The notes beneath the pieces are model-generated. The model made no database searches. It saw only the letters and a program-made list of their open reading frames with translations, and was not told the DNA's origin. Below are positions 61,756-64,000 of a stretch of DNA of 64,000 bases, in pieces (within the stretch, counting starts at the first letter, position 1; each line of letters starts with the position of its first letter). Where the stretch lies: the NCBI RefSeq assembly GCF_003002825.1, contig NZ_PVTE01000003.1, positions 186,001-250,000 of the forward strand, written 5' to 3'. Origin of the DNA: Spirosoma oryzae. Lineage in GTDB: Bacteria > Bacteroidota > Bacteroidia > Cytophagales > Spirosomataceae. Position numbers and translations under genes: made by a program.

Positions 61756-63122
61756 TCGTCGGCGGAGTAAGCGATGCCGAATTTATCCAGTCGGCGGTAA
61801 AGCGCAAAGCGGGTGATGCCCAAGGACCGGGCTACTTTACCCACCCGATTCTGGTGAAAGGCCATAGCCTGCTGAATCATCTGCTGTTCCATCTGATCGA
61901 GCGTCAGGCTCCCGACCTGCGGCAACCGCACGGCGGCTGTCGTCGGTGCAGATGGCGGGACGTATTTTTCGAAGTCGGCGACGGTCAGTTCGTTGCCGGA
62001 AACAAGCAGCGCGGTTCGCTCGACCAGATTTTTCAGTTGGCGAATATTACCCGGCAATGGTAACGTTTTCAGCCAGTCGAGAGCCTCGTCGCTGACGCGC
62101 AGATCGGGCCGGTTGTACAGTACTTTCAGGTTGTCGAGAAAAAACCGGACCAGCGTGGGAATATCGTTGGGCCGTTGGCGCAGGGCGGGTAATGGTACCG
62201 TAATCAGGTTGATCCGGTAAAACAAATCTTCCCGAAACGTCCCCTGCGCGACCATCGCTTCCAGATTGCGGTTCGTCGCGCAGATCACCCGCACGTCGAC
62301 CGTTTTGGGTTTGCTGCTACCCAGCGGCTCGAACGTCCGGTCCTGCAATACGCGTAGCAGCTTGACCTGCGAGGCCGGGGCCAGATCGCCGATTTCGTCC
62401 AGAAAAATACTGCCCTTATTCGCCAGTTCGAAACGCCCGACGCGGTCGGCTTTGGCATCGGTGAAGGCTCCGCGTACGTGACCGAAGAGTTCGCTCTCGA
62501 ACAGCGTTTCGGAGATGCCACCCAGATTGACCTTGACGAAGGGTTGCCGCTTTCGGCGGCTATTCTGGTGTACGGCCTCGGCAATCAGCTCTTTACCCGT
62601 ACCACTTTCGCCCGTGATCAGCACCGGCGCATCAGTCGGGGCAATCCGGCCGACGGTCGTCAGCACGTCGAGCAGTTTCGGATCGTTGCCCACGATATTA
62701 TCGAACTGAAACTGCTCATCGAGTTGCCGTCGGCTGACCGAGCGGGTGTCGGTTCCCGCCAGTTTGATGGCCGTTTCGGCGGCCTGTAGCAGGTAATCGT
62801 TCTGCCAGGGCTTGGTGATGAAATCGCTGGCACCGGCTTTCATCCCGTCGACGGCCAGTTCGATCGTCCCCCAGCCCGTCAGCAAAATCACCGGCACGAC
62901 GGGCAACCGCTCCCGGATACGTCGCAGCAACCGTAAGCCGTCATTGCCCGAGGTGTCGATCGAGAAATTCATGTCCAGCACAATCAGCGCGGGCGTTTCC
63001 AGATCCAGCACCTCATTCGTTTCGAAGGGGCCGTCGGCTACGCGCACGCGGTACCCCGCCTTCCTGAACAATAAGGAAAGCGAGGTTTGAATGGCGGTAT
63101 CGTCATCAATGATGAGAATCAT
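61752..63122 (-). CDS. Sigma-54-dependent NtrC-family response regulator
   Basis: A 456-residue three-domain regulator. The receiver has DDD at 6-8 and phospho-acceptor D50 ([16 protein letters not shown]), with Lys in DFITKPWQN. The AAA+ domain (about 140-370) has Walker [16 protein letters not shown], and the sigma-54 loop reads GAFTDA where the consensus is GAFTGA. Walker B is [10 protein letters not shown] Fis-type helix-turn-helix ends it ([20 protein letters not shown]). It activates sigma-54 promoters. The gene overlaps the kinase gene. A family C palindrome sits in its 5' gap. Confidence 0.93.
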   Translation of the reverse strand: MILIIDDDTAIQTSLSLLFRKAGYRVRVADGPFETNEVLDLETPALIVLDMNFSIDTSGNDGLRLLRRIRERLPVVPVILLTGWGTIELAVDGMKAGASDFITKPWQNDYLLQAAETAIKLAGTDTRSVSRRQLDEQFQFDNIVGNDPKLLDVLTTVGRIAPTDAPVLITGESGTGKELIAEAVHQNSRRKRQPFVKVNLGGISETLFESELFGHVRGAFTDAKADRVGRFELANKGSIFLDEIGDLAPASQVKLLRVLQDRTFEPLGSSKPKTVDVRVICATNRNLEAMVAQGTFREDLFYRINLITVPLPALRQRPNDIPTLVRFFLDNLKVLYNRPDLRVSDEALDWLKTLPLPGNIRQLKNLVERTALLVSGNELTVADFEKYVPPSAPTTAAVRLPQVGSLTLDQMEQQMIQQAMAFHQNRVGKVARSLGITRFALYRRLDKFGIAYSADE

Positions 63123-63148
63123 ACTGAGTTGGTCAAATTGATTCCCTA

Positions 63149-63218
63149 TTACCCCCCGCCCCCTGAAGGGGGAGAAATTTGTGAGTGGATTTCTCCCCCT
63201 TCAGGGGGCGGGGGGTAA
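63149..63218. repeat. Family C inverted repeat, 29-bp perfect arms
   Basis: Arms at 63149-63177 and 63190-63218 are exactly complementary (cores CCCCCTGAAGGGGGAGAAA and its complement) with a 12-base loop. It lies 27 bases before the regulator ATG and 45 bases after the permease stop. Confidence 0.92.
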
Positions 63219-63262
63219 ACTGGCGATTGTCAAAGTCAATTAAACTTCTAATTTTCAGTCGA

Positions 63263-64000
63263 TTACTCTTCATGCAACGCCGTAGCGGGCTGAATCAGCG
63301 CAGCCTGCCGACTGGGGAACAGGGCGCAGAGCGTCACGATCAGGTAGATAATCAGGACAGCAATGCCCATCGCCGTCAGATACACACCCGCCTGTAGGTC
63401 GAACACATTCAGCAACGGAAACTGCACCGCCAGCAGCAGCCCGATTAGCATGGCAAAGGTAGCCAATACCCAGGTTTCACCCACAAACTGGGTCGACACC
63501 CCGCTGCCGGTAGCCCCGATAGCCCGACGCAAGCCGATCTCACTCCGACGCCGGGTGATGCTCAGGTTGAGCACCCCGAATAGCCCCAGCGCGACGTTGA
63601 TGAGCAGAAAGCCGCAGACGATCGACGCGATGATGATCGGCACCAGCACCAGGTTGTGCTGGTTCTTGCGCGAGTCGGTCAGGTAATCGACTTCGACACC
63701 CCAACCCGGTAGCTGCGACGCGATAGCTTTAACCATCGTTGACTCAAAGGCGGCATCGGTTCCGGGCTTGACCCGAACCAGTATCGTGTTATTGGCTTTG
63801 GCTAATTCAAACAGCGCAGGCTGGTTAGCCATGAACTCGCCCTTCGCTTTGAAATTGTCGATCACCCCAACGACTTTGTACTGATCGCTGATAATCTTGC
63901 CCAGTGGATTTTCGGTCGCGAACAGTTCTTTTCTCGCCTGTTCATTGATAACGACGGGCCTGTATTTACCCACGCTATCGGCACTGCGGTACCAGTGGCC
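63263..64000 (-). CDS. MacB/FtsX-family ABC transporter permease, 5' end beyond window
   Basis: The frame is open to the right edge (WYRSADSVGKYRPVV at the boundary), so only the C-terminal part of 245 codons is seen. It includes the end of the MacB periplasmic core (NEQARKELFATENPLGKIIS) and three transmembrane helices: LVLVPIIIASIVCGFLLINV, FAMLIGLLLAVQFPLL and LTAMGIAVLIIYLIVTLCAL. The loop NLSITRRRSEIGLRRAIGAT is the conserved cytoplasmic FtsX motif. It ends PATALHEE, the usual closing motif. Such permeases export peptides or drugs. The sigma-54 regulator next door is a likely controller. Confidence 0.9.
   Translation of the reverse strand, partial: GHWYRSADSVGKYRPVVINEQARKELFATENPLGKIISDQYKVVGVIDNFKAKGEFMANQPALFELAKANNTILVRVKPGTDAAFESTMVKAIASQLPGWGVEVDYLTDSRKNQHNLVLVPIIIASIVCGFLLINVALGLFGVLNLSITRRRSEIGLRRAIGATGSGVSTQFVGETWVLATFAMLIGLLLAVQFPLLNVFDLQAGVYLTAMGIAVLIIYLIVTLCALFPSRQAALIQPATALHEE

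Overview
The window reads as chromosome of a Bacteroidota bacterium, most likely a Cytophagales member close to Spirosoma (inference). The grounds are a SusC/SusD pair with a hybrid two-component regulator, DUF6089-type and Wzi-type outer-membrane barrels, a CzcA pump fused to a TolC-like channel, a GAF/PAS kinase with a stand-alone receiver, promoter-like TAnnTTTG boxes, few Shine-Dalgarno sites, and a moderately GC-rich coding sequence. No rRNA, tRNA, CRISPR array, transposase or prophage was seen.

Layout. 1-3473 (minus): two YjbH-like envelope proteins, a small barrel and an Ala-rich lipoprotein. 3474-7420: a quiet stretch with a LytTR regulator, a frameshifted small secreted protein, a GNAT enzyme and a DUF6089 barrel. 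7584-14380 (minus): His-rich small protein, CzcA-TolC fusion, lipoprotein adaptor, then a pterin dehydratase. 14639-21001 (minus): PQQ sugar dehydrogenase with cytochrome c, Tat-exported sugar isomerase/epimerase, and a GH127-type glycosidase. 21139-24082: small unknown proteins, one AT-rich secreted protein, a divergent methylenetetrahydrofolate reductase homologue, and a decayed receiver-domain fragment. 24175-26747: GAF/PAS kinase and receiver. 26887-32603 (minus): a second, unfused tripartite metal pump. 32731-38769: MFS carrier, DUF1206 protein, OmpR-type two-component pair, Wzi-like protein. 38953-43610: MarR, TolC, EmrA and EmrB drug-efflux operon. 43811-49616: gamma-glutamyltransferase, TPR kinase, carboxylesterase. 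49808-60335: polysaccharide utilisation locus (GH43, SusD, SusC, divergent hybrid regulator). 60478-64000 (minus): NtrB/NtrC-like pair next to a truncated MacB/FtsX-type permease.

Three efflux systems of different types lie within about 36 kb, with a CusRS-like pair between two of them, so export of metals and toxic compounds is a main theme. The second theme is carbohydrate use: GH127, sugar dehydrogenase and isomerase on one side, the SusCD/GH43 locus on the other.

The most striking structure lies outside the genes. Most longer gaps, including gaps inside operons, hold an inverted repeat, often with perfect arms of 16 to 29 bases, and the arms belong to many unrelated sequence families. 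Several unrelated enzymes also carry in-frame 15-base tandem repeats. No clearly new defence or biosynthetic system was identified.
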